From Gammaproteobacteria bacterium (lineage in GTDB: Bacteria > Pseudomonadota > Gammaproteobacteria > Pseudomonadales > Pseudohongiellaceae): a stretch of DNA of 64,000 nt. Below are positions 52,671 through 62,016 of this stretch, one piece after another. Where the stretch lies: contig VYCF01000003.1 of NCBI GenBank assembly GCA_009844085.1, positions 1-64,000 of the forward strand, read 5' to 3'. Within the stretch, counting starts at the first letter, position 1, and each line of letters opens with the position of its first letter. A program made the position numbers and the translations under genes. The notes beneath the pieces were generated by a model. That model worked only from the letters and a program-made list of their open reading frames with translations. It made no database searches and had not been told where the DNA came from.

Positions 52671-53855
52671 ATGAGCAAATACATACTGGTCGCAACCGCG
52701 GCTCTTCTATTCGCCGTTGGGCGGGCTTCTGTCGCCAACGCGCAATCAGTGACCTATCAGGCTACCTTCGAAGGTCAATGGACCACCGCCGTAAGCCCCG
52801 GCGGCGTTCCCGGCGGTGCGCATTTCACGACCTTGATCGGCGCCATCCACAACAGCCAGGTCACCTTCTGGAGCAATGGCGGAACGGCCAGTCCGGGGAT
52901 GGAGAGCATGGCGGAACTTGGGCTCACGGGCGCGCTCAGGAACGAGATTGAGTCCAAGGGCTCAGATGTCCTCGCCACTCTTCAGCAGGGTCTCTCATCC
53001 GGTGGGACCGCCTCGGCAACGTTTGAATTCTCGGCCTCCCCGACCCATTCACTGGTAACGCTGGTCACCATGGTGGCGCCCAGCCCGGACTGGTTCACCG
53101 GGGTCTCCGGCTTTTCGTTGCGCGAGAACGGTGGATGGATCGGGTCGCGGACAGTTGACCTGTTTCCCTATGACGCCGGCACCGAAGACGGCGAGGGGTT
53201 CTCGTTGAGCAATCCTCCGACTTCTCCGCAAGGCGTGATCACCCGCATCCGGGGCATGGGCAAATTTTCGAACGAGCCGATCGCAACATTGACCTTCACG
53301 CTCCAGACGCCGCCGGACGATCCAGACCCGCCGATTGACGACCCCGACCCACCTGTCGATGATCCCGACCCGCCGGTCGATGACGGCGGACTGTTTGAAC
53401 TCGACACCGCGGGCGCGGCTTCCGGAGCGGTGTTCAGTGGCGGAGCGACCATCGACGGCGGTATGAGCTATCTGGAAGAAGTTCCCTCATCGGAACCTGC
53501 CGACCTGATTGTCTCTTTCCGTCCGGCGGCGGCGGACGTGGGCCGCGAGGCAGACATTTACGTCATCCTGAAATTGTCCGAACATGGATACTTCCAGAAA
53601 ATTTCCGGCGGACTCTGGTTGCCGCTGAACCTTGCCGAACTGGAAGAGTTGCGGCCTTTCTCCCGCAAGATCCTCGACGAGCGGGAAACGATCACCGTCG
53701 TCGATGGCTTGGTTGGCGATGTCGCCAACATGGCCGGCGTGACCATCGATGCCCATGTCGCCTACGCGGTCGGCGGAAATCTCGCGGATCTAACCTACAA
53801 CGATGAGTCGACTCCGGCGCGCATGCGCATTGCGGAGGTATCGCCGAATGAATGA
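52671..53855 (+). CDS. Secreted Spondin_N-domain protein with proline-rich linker and shared C-terminal domain
   Basis: A 394-residue exported protein with signal peptide to about residue 24. Residues 26-212 match the Spondin_N pattern: VTYQATFEGQWTTAVSPGG, HFTTLIGAIHNSQVTFWSNG, and VTMVAPSPDWFTGVSGFSL, the F-spondin/reelin-like fold also found in bacteria. Residues about 215-237 are a tandem DDPDPP linker. Residues about 250-391 repeat the domain seen at the N-terminus of the beta-helix protein at 33900. An adhesive or surface role is likely but not shown. It is a single gene, convergent with eda. Confidence 0.8.
   Translation: MSKYILVATAALLFAVGRASVANAQSVTYQATFEGQWTTAVSPGGVPGGAHFTTLIGAIHNSQVTFWSNGGTASPGMESMAELGLTGALRNEIESKGSDVLATLQQGLSSGGTASATFEFSASPTHSLVTLVTMVAPSPDWFTGVSGFSLRENGGWIGSRTVDLFPYDAGTEDGEGFSLSNPPTSPQGVITRIRGMGKFSNEPIATLTFTLQTPPDDPDPPIDDPDPPVDDPDPPVDDGGLFELDTAGAASGAVFSGGATIDGGMSYLEEVPSSEPADLIVSFRPAAADVGREADIYVILKLSEHGYFQKISGGLWLPLNLAELEELRPFSRKILDERETITVVDGLVGDVANMAGVTIDAHVAYAVGGNLADLTYNDESTPARMRIAEVSPNE
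53316..53378 (+). repeat. Three 21-bp tandem repeats encoding a DDPDPP linker
   Basis: Three in-frame 21-base units start at 53316, 53337 and 53358 and encode DDPDPPI, DDPDPPV and DDPDPPV. They differ at a few third positions. A truncated fourth unit (DDG) follows. Such repeats can change copy number by slippage and would lengthen or shorten the spacer between the two domains. Confidence 0.8.
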
Positions 53856-53900
53856 TTGCCGGGAGATCGAACCAGCGCCGGTTGCGGGGTGCGATTCTGT

Positions 53901-54551
53901 TCAGCCCTTGCTGTCAATCGCTGTTGTTGCGATAGATACGGCCTCCCGGGCCAGTTTGCCGATGCCTTCGAAATCGCCTTCCCGAATCAGGTTTGCCGGC
54001 GTCAGCCAGCTTCCGCCGCAGGCGAGAACGGCTGGTATCGCCAGGAAATCGGCAAGATTGGCCGGGGAGACGCCGCCTGTGGGTATGAAGCGCATCGTTC
54101 GAAATACGCTCGAAAGCGCCTTCAGCGCGGGTACGCCGCCGGCAACCGAGGCCGGAAAGAACTTGACGGTCTTCAGGCCAAGATTGTATGCGCGTTGCAG
54201 TTCGGTTGCCGTGCAGACGCCGGGATAAACTGGCGTCCCGGCGGATCGCGCCACGTCGACCACTCCTTCGTCGAGCCCCGGCGAAACGATGAACTTCGCT
54301 CCCGCTTCCAGAGCCGCTTCGGCTTGCGCGGCCGACAGCACCGTGCCCGCGCCCACGACCGCCCCGGGTACTTCCCGCGCGACCGCATCGAGGCAATCGA
54401 GCGCGGCATCGGTGCGGAACAGAACTTCTATGACGGCTACGCCGCCCGCCGCGAGGGCTCGGGAAGTGCTGACCGCCGTGACCGTGTCTTCCGCCTGAAC
54501 GAGGGCGATCAGTGGCGCCTGCCGGAGCAGGCTGTCGATTTCATTTTTCAT
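53901..54551 (-). CDS. eda: KDPG aldolase
   Basis: A 216-residue class I aldolase splitting 2-keto-3-deoxy-6-phosphogluconate into pyruvate and glyceraldehyde 3-phosphate. Catalytic residues are Glu42 and Arg46 (VIEVLFRT) and Schiff-base Lys130 (TVKFFPAS); GAGTVLS and PTGGV phosphate-binding loops are present. ATG 54551 is the natural start; GTG 54572 is possible. It lies 50 bases after the PL6 lyase gene on the same strand, which fits the last step of alginate degradation. A KDG kinase and DEH reductase are absent from the window. Confidence 0.92.
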   Translation of the reverse strand: MKNEIDSLLRQAPLIALVQAEDTVTAVSTSRALAAGGVAVIEVLFRTDAALDCLDAVAREVPGAVVGAGTVLSAAQAEAALEAGAKFIVSPGLDEGVVDVARSAGTPVYPGVCTATELQRAYNLGLKTVKFFPASVAGGVPALKALSSVFRTMRFIPTGGVSPANLADFLAIPAVLACGGSWLTPANLIREGDFEGIGKLAREAVSIATTAIDSKG

Positions 54552-54601
54552 ATTGACACAGGCCGTTCGCACACTGGCGAAGGAGGTATTCCGCCAACTT
54601 G

Positions 54602-56794
54602 TTACGGGGAGAATTCGATCAGGATCGGCTCCGGCGTTCCGACAAACCGGTTGCTCGACATAACGGTAACCGGCTCGCCTACGATATGCCTTACACGCAC
54701 CGGCCGGCTGTCGACAAATTCGTTGTCGGCGATGTCCGTGTCCTGCGCGCCGTGCAGCCGGACCGATGCTTCGGACTTGTTGCGCGACCCGTAACCGACT
54801 GCCTCCAGAGTCGAAGACCGCAATTCGAAATGCGGGCCGAACGTGCTTTCGTCGGTCCCGCCGCGATAGATATCGGCAACGGCGCCTTCGATGTTCCGGA
54901 AACTCGAACCGGTGATAGAAATGTACTCGCCGTTATAGATTCCCAGGTCGTCGATTTCCTTGTCCAGCGCAAGTACGCTCCCGGTGATGTTTCGAAAACT
55001 CGAATCGGTTATTTCAATCCTGTCGGCAAACGTATGCTTTGCGGGCGTAAAGAAATTGAATGAATAGTTCATGTCGAGATCTTCGACGGTCGAGTTCTCA
55101 ACGATAAGCATGTAGTTGTTGACCATCGAGTGCCGGCTCGTTCGAACCGCGGAATTCCCGGAAATGTCGGGCGCGGACCTGCCGGAAATGGTTACGCCGT
55201 CGAGTTTCAGGCTGCCGCCTTCGGCAAGTTCGAACAAGGCCGTACGCTCGAATTCGATGGTCGCCGGTCCTTCGGCTGCCCTCACCGTCAGCGGGCGGTC
55301 CAGGACGATGACTTTCGACGCAAGGTAATCGCCCGGCGCCAGCGAGACGATGTCGCCGGCGCCGGCGAAGGAAACCGCATCCGTAAGCGTATCCAGGCCG
55401 GGTTCGACTTCGATCGTTTCGCCGGTATCGAAGCGGTTGTCCGGGCCGGGCTTGGGATACCACGATACGCCCGTGCTCGACCGGTCGAGAACTTGAAGAT
55501 CCTCGGTCACACCTGTTTCGGCAAGCGCCTCGTCCACGGGATACAGCAGACCGTTGGCTGCCTGGCGAAGTTCGATCCCGGAATTGACGAAGCCGTCCCG
55601 CAGCGGCGAATCCTCGACCTCGTTGAGCGCGTTTCCGCTGAAGTCGATGCCCCCGATGTCGTCGTGCACGGTCACGTTGTTGCGCTGGTCTTCGTTGTAG
55701 ATCAGATTCGATCTGAACACGCTGTTGACAGGCGTCGCCGAACGCTCCTCGTCGCTGCCCGCCGCAAGTTCAATGTGGTCGCTGTCGATGATCGAGTTGT
55801 TCTCGATCAGGGCGTTGTCGACCTGGAAGTAACGGTTGAGCGGCGAGTCCGGCACACCGTTCATGACCACGAACGCGCCGCCGAAGCGATGGCCCGTCAG
55901 CCCGTGGAGGTAGTTGTTGCGCACGACCTGGTCGAAGTTTATTACGCGAATGCCGCCGGTATGATCGACGCCATTTCCCAGGAATACATTGTTCTCCACG
56001 ATGTTGCCGTTGCCGTGGCGGAATGTAAGTGTGCCGCGCGATTCGACGAAAAGATTGCCCCGTAACGTATTGCTCCCGGACTTGATCGAAATGATTTCGA
56101 GTTCTCCGTCGCACCGGTCGAAGAAGTTGTTTTCGACCACGGTAAACGAATCGGTCAGGGAATAATGGCTGGTCCCGATCCGGAGGGTCTCGCCGCCGTT
56201 CGAACCGAGAACCGGCCGGGGACCGAAATAATTATGGTCGATACGGTGATGGTTCTGCTGACTTTCCTCGCTGTCCAGCCGCACCGCCATCGTTACGCCG
56301 GCGTTGCTCTTGCCCACGAGGTGATTGTGATCGAAGCGGTTGTTCTTGCCGTACATCATGACCCAGAAGTCGGTCTCGTGGCGTTCCGGGTTGTTGAAAT
56401 GGTCGATGACGGTCTCGGTCACGCGCGAGTGATACGCGAGGTCGCCCCGGGTGCGCCGGAACGAAATCACCGTATTGGTAGGTGTGTGGCCGTCGCGGAA
56501 TACCAGTCCGGAGACGACGAGATATTCTCCGGCCAGGCGCAGGTTGGACTGCCCGGTGATGACGACTTCGCCCTTGGTCTCGGCCGTAAGCGTGATGGGA
56601 TTGTCGGGTTCTCCCCTCCCGGTGAAGAGAATTTCGAAATCCCGCCACTCGCCGTTCTCAAGCACGATCGTGTCGCCGGGCTCCAGCGCATCGACGGCAT
56701 TCTCGTACTCTTCCTGGGTGCCGACTAGCAGTGTTTCGGCGAGCCCTGTTTGGCCCAGTATGAAAGTCAGCGCCGCAAGCGTGAATCGGATCAT
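54602..56794 (-). CDS. Polysaccharide lyase family 6 (alginate lyase / chondroitinase B-like)
   Basis: A 730-residue secreted lyase with a signal peptide (LAALTFILGQTGLAE). The N-terminal domain is a parallel beta helix of the PL6 family: GSNGGETLRIGTSHYSL, IISIKSGSNTLRGN with the conserved lysine, and RGTLTFRHGNGN with the conserved arginine. The calcium-dependent mechanism is known for the family. A second beta-helix domain fills the last 300 residues, as in two-domain PL6 enzymes. Location between a TonB receptor and eda makes alginate the likely substrate. The TonB receptor stop lies 21 bases upstream. Confidence 0.88.
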   Translation of the reverse strand: MIRFTLAALTFILGQTGLAETLLVGTQEEYENAVDALEPGDTIVLENGEWRDFEILFTGRGEPDNPITLTAETKGEVVITGQSNLRLAGEYLVVSGLVFRDGHTPTNTVISFRRTRGDLAYHSRVTETVIDHFNNPERHETDFWVMMYGKNNRFDHNHLVGKSNAGVTMAVRLDSEESQQNHHRIDHNYFGPRPVLGSNGGETLRIGTSHYSLTDSFTVVENNFFDRCDGELEIISIKSGSNTLRGNLFVESRGTLTFRHGNGNIVENNVFLGNGVDHTGGIRVINFDQVVRNNYLHGLTGHRFGGAFVVMNGVPDSPLNRYFQVDNALIENNSIIDSDHIELAAGSDEERSATPVNSVFRSNLIYNEDQRNNVTVHDDIGGIDFSGNALNEVEDSPLRDGFVNSGIELRQAANGLLYPVDEALAETGVTEDLQVLDRSSTGVSWYPKPGPDNRFDTGETIEVEPGLDTLTDAVSFAGAGDIVSLAPGDYLASKVIVLDRPLTVRAAEGPATIEFERTALFELAEGGSLKLDGVTISGRSAPDISGNSAVRTSRHSMVNNYMLIVENSTVEDLDMNYSFNFFTPAKHTFADRIEITDSSFRNITGSVLALDKEIDDLGIYNGEYISITGSSFRNIEGAVADIYRGGTDESTFGPHFELRSSTLEAVGYGSRNKSEASVRLHGAQDTDIADNEFVDSRPVRVRHIVGEPVTVMSSNRFVGTPEPILIEFSP

Positions 56795-56815
56795 CGAAAT
56801 CCCGTCCCTTGAAAC

Positions 56816-59800
56816 CTAGAACCTCGCTGTGACACCGGCGAACACCCGCGGGCCGTATTCCAGGATTTGCAGGAATTGGCCGTCCAAACCGCGGAAATCG
56901 ATGCGGGGCTCACTAAACAGGTTGATGCCTTCCAGCGAAAGTTGAATCTCGTCGGTGATATCGTACCGCAAGCGAAGGTCGAGCGTGTTGTAGTCGTCCA
57001 CGTATCGAATGCGCGCGGTCGTATCCCGGCCGTAGCCCTGGAAGTACTGGGACCGCGCCTTGTAAATCGCCTGCACGTTGAAGCTGTCGTTCTGCCAGTA
57101 AACCTGCGTTGCGCTGGTATGCCGCGAAAGCCCCCACATGCCGGCCGGCGGCAACAGGCCCAGGAGTTGGGTCATATTGCCGCTGGAGTCGAATGCGATT
57201 CCGTCCCCGCCGTGGCCGTCTTCGAACTCGAAGTCGGAATCCGCGTAGTTGTAGCTGAACTTGGCGCCGAAGCCGCTCAGGAACCCGGGTAGATAGTCGA
57301 AGGCGTGGGTGGCGGTGAATTCAAGCCCGCGCAGGTCGCTCGTGTCGTCGGAAACCTGCGTGGTTCTCACGGTGCCGCCGACCGTATTGCCGTCGATCAG
57401 GAAGTCCTCCTGCTGGTAGACGTTTTCGAAAGCGCCCTGAAACCGCTTGAAGTAGACGCCCGCAGCCAGCATCGTGTCTTCGTTGGCGTACCATTCCACG
57501 CCAACGTCCAGATTCCAGGACGGCAACGGCTCGAGTTTCGGGTTGCCCGGCGCGCCGATGCCTTGCACCGCTTCCGCCAGCGTGGCGTAACCGGAGTCGG
57601 GATCGTCCGAGTCGTTGGTGTTGATCGAACGGCTGTTGCCGTAGGAGTGCGGATCGGGACGCGACATGCCCTTGAACACTCCGGCCCGGAACACCCAATC
57701 GGTATTGAGATCCATGATGAAGGTCATGCTGGGCAAGACTTCGGTATAGTCATTGGTCTGCATGACTCTTTCGTATTCCGCGCCCGATGCCGCCTCAACG
57801 AAAAACAGACCGTTCTCCTGCACGACGGTTAACGGGCTGCGGTAACCGATCGACGTAACTTCCGTATCGACGATGCGCACGCCGAAATTGCCGCGGACCG
57901 GCCGGCCGGACAATTCGGATTCGTAATTGGCCTGCACGTAGAGAGCCGTCGTGTCTTCGGTCAGGTCGACGCTGTTGGTCTGAATGCCGTTCTGGAAGCC
58001 GATCGCGGACCTGCCGCCGTAGTTCGCGGTCAATTCGTCGAGCAAACAGCCGTGGTCGAATGTCGCCCATCCCGTGCCGGACCCGATGCCGCTGGCAACC
58101 GTAACGAGATCCTTGCCGCCTCTGGACTCCGACAGGAAACCGGGCTCCGGAAAACTCGATTGGCCGCAGTTGTTGGCGGCATTGAAGACCGCGGCGCGGG
58201 CTTCTGCGGTGTTGGAAGAACCGCCGGGGACGCCGTCGAAATCCTCGTCCTCGAACAGGCTGAAACCGTCGTCGTTGCGATTGCCGCCGAAGGTGCGATA
58301 TTCAAGGGAGGAAGAACGAACGCCAGCCTGTACGTTGTTGACGAAGCTCAGGGCGTCGGTGTCCCAGGACAGGTCCAGCCTGTAGGCGTCGATCGTGTGT
58401 TCGCGAATCTGTTGCCTGGCGCGGATTCGCGCGCGGTCGCGGGCGGTGAAGTACGCGGGGTTGGTTATGTCGAAATCCAGCAGCGAATCGGGATCGCACG
58501 AACTGCTGCCGTCGGTGCAAAGAATCGTCGGCAACGCGAGTCCGTCCGTGCCGGACGCGTTCACTTCGAAATTGACCAGAAACTCTTCCCTGCTTGAAGT
58601 GCGGTCGGGGTCCGTGATCAAGACCTCGTTCGCCGCCATGCGGACCTCTACGTCAGTCTCGGTGCGATGGGTATCCGCAAACGCCGCGTCGAATGCGATT
58701 TCCAGACTGTCCGTGGCTTGCCAGGCAATATTCAGACCGGCGCCTTCGTACTCTTCATAGCGTGAAAAGTCCGTGGTATTGGAGCGGATATCGGTATCCG
58801 TCGTGAAACTTTGCAGCAGTCCCGTGCGCGGGTTGGAAACGACATTTCTCAGGTTGTTCTGGGTCGCGCCGAACTGAAGATCCTGCCGCAGTTCCTTCTG
58901 GTCCCGCTCGGATTGCTGGAAATCCACGAAGACATCCACGTTTTCGTTCGGCTGCCATTGGAACGCGCCGAATATGGCCTCCCGGTCGTCGTCCGTCGTG
59001 TTCCGCCGGAACGTGCGGTCGCGGGGGATGTAGGCGTACGGAATATCATCGACGCTGTTGTATGCCGGATTGGAATCGATGAGGTTCTGAAGCTGGTCGT
59101 TGCTCAAGTCGGGAGCACTGCCGTTTTCGTCGCAGCGGCCGGACGTGTCGAGCGGCTGCGCCATGGAATCGAACGATTCCAGCACGCAAGCCTCGAACCG
59201 CCCGCCACCGGTGGTGTGCGTCGCTTCCGCCTCGGGATTGGAATCGTCGCGCTGTTGCGCGCCGATGGATATTCCGATCCTGCCGAGACCATCGACCTCC
59301 CAGGAGTTGATGTAGCTCGCGGTGGCGCGGTAACCGTTATCCTGACCGACGATGTTCCTGTCGTCGGGATGCTGCGAACCCTTCAGACTGAATTGCGCGC
59401 GTTGTTCGCCGTATTCGATCGGCCGCCTGGTGCTTAGCTGAACCTGACCGCTGACGGCGCCTTCGATATAGCTCGCGGACTGGGTCTTGTGCACGGAAAC
59501 GCCATTGAACAACTCGGAAGGAAAAATGCTGAAGTTGACCGCACGGTTGCCGCTGCCGTTGGTCGACTCGCGGCCGTTGACGACCGTGGCGCCCAGATAG
59601 GGACCCAATCCCCGGACGGCGACCTCGGTGGCGCCGCCGTTCTCGCGATGCGTCGCCGCGCCGGTAATCGTTTCCAGCGCCTCGCCGATCGACAGGGCCG
59701 GCAGCGCACCGATCTCGTCGGCGTTCAGTCCGTCTACGATTTCGGTCGAATTGCGCTTGAGCTGGATGGAATTCTGGATATCGCGCCGCACGCCCGTGAC

Positions 59801-59929
59801 GACGATCTGCTCGATTACGTCGGCGCTTTCGGCCTGCTGGGCGAGAGCCGCGGTCGCGGGCAACAAAGTCGGCGCGCATAGCGCAAGCAGCAACGACGAA
59901 CGTCGCAGAGTAAAAGTAGTAGTGCGCAT
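56816..59929 (-). CDS. TonB-dependent receptor, carbohydrate (alginate) type
   Basis: A 1037-residue outer-membrane receptor with signal peptide ending at AALAQQ. It has the TonB box/plug start EQIVVTGVRRDIQNSIQLKR, then ALPALSIGEALETITGAATH and VRGLGPYLGATVVNGRES. The barrel ends VFAGVTARF. This pattern is the Caulobacter/Xanthomonas carbohydrate-receptor (CUT locus) type. ATG 59929 follows AGGGG; the longer frame to 60025 is chance. It is first in the receptor-PL6-eda operon and is preceded by two TTGGT-N3-ACCAA-like sites. Confidence 0.9.
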   Translation of the reverse strand: MRTTTFTLRRSSLLLALCAPTLLPATAALAQQAESADVIEQIVVTGVRRDIQNSIQLKRNSTEIVDGLNADEIGALPALSIGEALETITGAATHRENGGATEVAVRGLGPYLGATVVNGRESTNGSGNRAVNFSIFPSELFNGVSVHKTQSASYIEGAVSGQVQLSTRRPIEYGEQRAQFSLKGSQHPDDRNIVGQDNGYRATASYINSWEVDGLGRIGISIGAQQRDDSNPEAEATHTTGGGRFEACVLESFDSMAQPLDTSGRCDENGSAPDLSNDQLQNLIDSNPAYNSVDDIPYAYIPRDRTFRRNTTDDDREAIFGAFQWQPNENVDVFVDFQQSERDQKELRQDLQFGATQNNLRNVVSNPRTGLLQSFTTDTDIRSNTTDFSRYEEYEGAGLNIAWQATDSLEIAFDAAFADTHRTETDVEVRMAANEVLITDPDRTSSREEFLVNFEVNASGTDGLALPTILCTDGSSSCDPDSLLDFDITNPAYFTARDRARIRARQQIREHTIDAYRLDLSWDTDALSFVNNVQAGVRSSSLEYRTFGGNRNDDGFSLFEDEDFDGVPGGSSNTAEARAAVFNAANNCGQSSFPEPGFLSESRGGKDLVTVASGIGSGTGWATFDHGCLLDELTANYGGRSAIGFQNGIQTNSVDLTEDTTALYVQANYESELSGRPVRGNFGVRIVDTEVTSIGYRSPLTVVQENGLFFVEAASGAEYERVMQTNDYTEVLPSMTFIMDLNTDWVFRAGVFKGMSRPDPHSYGNSRSINTNDSDDPDSGYATLAEAVQGIGAPGNPKLEPLPSWNLDVGVEWYANEDTMLAAGVYFKRFQGAFENVYQQEDFLIDGNTVGGTVRTTQVSDDTSDLRGLEFTATHAFDYLPGFLSGFGAKFSYNYADSDFEFEDGHGGDGIAFDSSGNMTQLLGLLPPAGMWGLSRHTSATQVYWQNDSFNVQAIYKARSQYFQGYGRDTTARIRYVDDYNTLDLRLRYDITDEIQLSLEGINLFSEPRIDFRGLDGQFLQILEYGPRVFAGVTARF

Positions 59930-59948
59930 GTCGGACCCCTTCAAGTGT

Positions 59949-59961
59949 TTGGTATTACAAA
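59949..59961. promoter_or_regulatory. GntR/FadR-like operator, site 2 (imperfect)
   Basis: TTGGT-ATT-ACAAA, one mismatch from the palindrome TTGGT-N3-ACCAA found as an extended copy at 60075-60089. It lies 20 bases before the start of the receptor gene, a position where repressor binding would block transcription or early elongation. Confidence 0.45.
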
Positions 59962-60074
59962 TCGGAAACTCCAATATGAAGGAAATTCCCGAGTTTCCAA
60001 CTGCATTCCACCTTGACATTGCCATCGGTCAACGTGGTTGTCAAACACTTTTTTGTTACCGATCTGCTTGATTT

Positions 60075-60089
60075 ATTGGTAAGACCAAT
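60075..60089. promoter_or_regulatory. GntR/FadR-like operator, site 1 (perfect palindrome)
   Basis: ATTGGT-AAG-ACCAAT is a perfect 6-bp inverted repeat around three bases, of the TTGGT/ACCAA type used by FadR-subfamily GntR regulators such as ExuR/UxuR, which sense uronates. It lies in the gap between the smpB stop and the TonB receptor start. No GntR gene is in the window, so the regulator must be elsewhere. Confidence 0.5.
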
Positions 60090-60098
60090 CTTCGTCTC

Positions 60099-60569
60099 TC
60101 AGCGGTTGGCCTGGCGCACGATGCGTTGCTTGTCGATGTTCCATTCCCGCTCCTTGATGCTCGCGCGCTTGTCGTGTTCCTTCTTGCCCCGGGCAAGGGC
60201 GATGCGGCACTTGACCAGATGGTCGCGCCAGTAGAGATGGGTGCAAACGCAGGTATACCCTTTTTGCTGCGTCGCGCCGAAAAGTTTCGACAATTCCTTC
60301 TTGTTGAGCAGCAATTTGCGCGTGCGGTCCGGGTCGGCGACGACATGACTGCTCGCCGTCTGCAGCGGCGTGATATGGCAGCCCATAAGGAAAGCTTCGC
60401 CGTCCTTCATCAGCACATAGCTGTCGGTCAACTGCACCTTCTTCGCACGCAGACTCTTCACTTCCCAGCCTTGCAGGCACAGGCCGGCCTCGAAGCCTTC
60501 CTCGATGTAATAGTCGTGCGTTGCTTTCCTGTTGACCACTATTGTGGTATCAGGTGCGTTCTTCTTCAT
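60099..60569 (-). CDS. smpB: SsrA-binding protein SmpB
   Basis: A 156-residue partner of tmRNA. It has [39 protein letters not shown] and the basic tail [16 protein letters not shown] ending in VRQANR. It brings tmRNA to stalled ribosomes. ATG 60569 gives the standard start [16 protein letters not shown]; the frame extends upstream to 60692 by chance. It is divergent from the NSS transporter. The tmRNA gene is 7.6 kb away, at 52173. Confidence 0.95.
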   Translation of the reverse strand: MKKNAPDTTIVVNRKATHDYYIEEGFEAGLCLQGWEVKSLRAKKVQLTDSYVLMKDGEAFLMGCHITPLQTASSHVVADPDRTRKLLLNKKELSKLFGATQQKGYTCVCTHLYWRDHLVKCRIALARGKKEHDKRASIKEREWNIDKQRIVRQANR

Positions 60570-60612
60570 GACGGTCTTCCGGGAAAGCGCAACTATAACA
60601 GGGGACAGGCGA

Positions 60613-62016
60613 ATGGCACACGAAAGGGGGGAGTTCTCTTCCAGGGTCGGGTTCATCCTTGCCGCGGCCGGATCCGCGGTAGGACTGGGCAATCTCGTTG
60701 CGTTCCCGGTGATGGCCTCGAAGAACGGCGGCGCCGCGTTTCTGCTGGTATACCTGTTCTTTATCGTGGTGATCTGTTATCCGGTGATGATGGCCGAAGT
60801 CGCCATGGGCCGGCACACCCAGCGCAATCCGGTCGGCGCCTTTCTCAAGCTCTCCGGCGGCAGCAGGCTCTGGCACGGCGTCGGCATGCTCGCGATCCTG
60901 ACGCCCTTCATGATCGCGGTGTTTTATTCGGTCATTACCGTCTGGTTGCTCGTCTATCTGAAGGAACTCGCGGCCGGCGGCCTGGGCATGCTCGCCGAAG
61001 ACGCGAGTTTCGGCGAAATCGCCGCCCGGCCTACGACTTTCGGCTACCTGATCTTCCTGCTCGTGCTGGTATTCGTCATCCTGCTCGGCGGCGTGAAAGG
61101 CGGCATCGAACGGCTGGCGCGGGTGCTGATGCCGACGCTCGCGGTCATGCTTGTGGCGCTGACAATCTTCGTTTTGACGCTGGAAAACGCCAGTGTCGGC
61201 ATCGCCTATTATCTCGTGCCCGATTTCTCGCGCATGGATCTGGCGGTGATAAACGGCGCGCTCGCCCAGGCCTTCTTCTCGCTGTCGCTCGGCATGGGAA
61301 TCCTGATTACCTACGGTTCGTATTTCAGCCGCGAGGACAGCATTGCCGGCTCCACGCGCATGGTGGCGGTCGCCGACACGAGCATCGCTTTCTTCGCCGG
61401 ACTGCTGATCCTGCCGGCGATTTTCGCGTTCGACCCGAATACCAATACCGACGACCTTTCTACGAGCAGCGTCGGGCTGATTTTCAGCTTCCTGCCGAAG
61501 ATATTCCTTTCCATGGAAGCCGCCGTGGGCTATTTCGGCGCCAGCTTCGCCGCGATCGTCTTCTTCACCCTGGTGTTCTTTGCCGCGCTGACCTCGCTGG
61601 TTTCGATCATCGAGATTCCCATCAGTTGCTGGATCGACGAATTCGGGATCTCCCGCCGGAAGGCGATCGTGGTGCAGGCGGTACTGATGGCGGTCTTCAC
61701 CATTCCCGCCACGATGTCGCTCGAAATCTCCGAGTTCTTCACGAATTTCACGAGTTATGGAGGCGTGTCGAAATCTTTCTTCGACCTGGTGTCGGACGTG
61801 TTCTACGAAACCATCCTGCCGCTGGTGGGATTTACGGTTTGCATCTTTTGCGCATGGCGCTGGAAACTGAGCGGGCTTACCGGGGAACTCGAAGTCGGCG
61901 ACCCCAAATATCGCGGCTCCTGGCTGCATCGCTATGTCGATTTTTCGCTTGGCACCGTGATTCCGGTTGTGCTGCTGGTGGTATTCCTGAGCACGGTCAA
62001 CCAAATCTATCTCTGA
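60613..62016 (+). CDS. Sodium-dependent neurotransmitter-symporter-family (NSS) transporter
   Basis: A 467-residue inner-membrane transporter of about 11-12 helices. The first helix has the NSS signature in altered form: [20 protein letters not shown], with Leu-Val replacing the usual Trp-Arg, then [11 protein letters not shown]. Bacterial members use sodium to import amino acids or related small molecules; the substrate is unknown. ATG 60613 is preferred since the upstream part of the frame overlaps smpB. Its stop overlaps the ratA start (TGATG), so the transporter sits between smpB and ratA and is probably co-transcribed with ratA. Confidence 0.9.
   Translation: MAHERGEFSSRVGFILAAAGSAVGLGNLVAFPVMASKNGGAAFLLVYLFFIVVICYPVMMAEVAMGRHTQRNPVGAFLKLSGGSRLWHGVGMLAILTPFMIAVFYSVITVWLLVYLKELAAGGLGMLAEDASFGEIAARPTTFGYLIFLLVLVFVILLGGVKGGIERLARVLMPTLAVMLVALTIFVLTLENASVGIAYYLVPDFSRMDLAVINGALAQAFFSLSLGMGILITYGSYFSREDSIAGSTRMVAVADTSIAFFAGLLILPAIFAFDPNTNTDDLSTSSVGLIFSFLPKIFLSMEAAVGYFGASFAAIVFFTLVFFAALTSLVSIIEIPISCWIDEFGISRRKAIVVQAVLMAVFTIPATMSLEISEFFTNFTSYGGVSKSFFDLVSDVFYETILPLVGFTVCIFCAWRWKLSGLTGELEVGDPKYRGSWLHRYVDFSLGTVIPVVLLVVFLSTVNQIYL

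Noticed and set aside
60532-60612. Upstream extension of the NSS transporter to 60532
   Set aside because: It would overlap smpB, and the transporter family begins right at the ATG at 60613.
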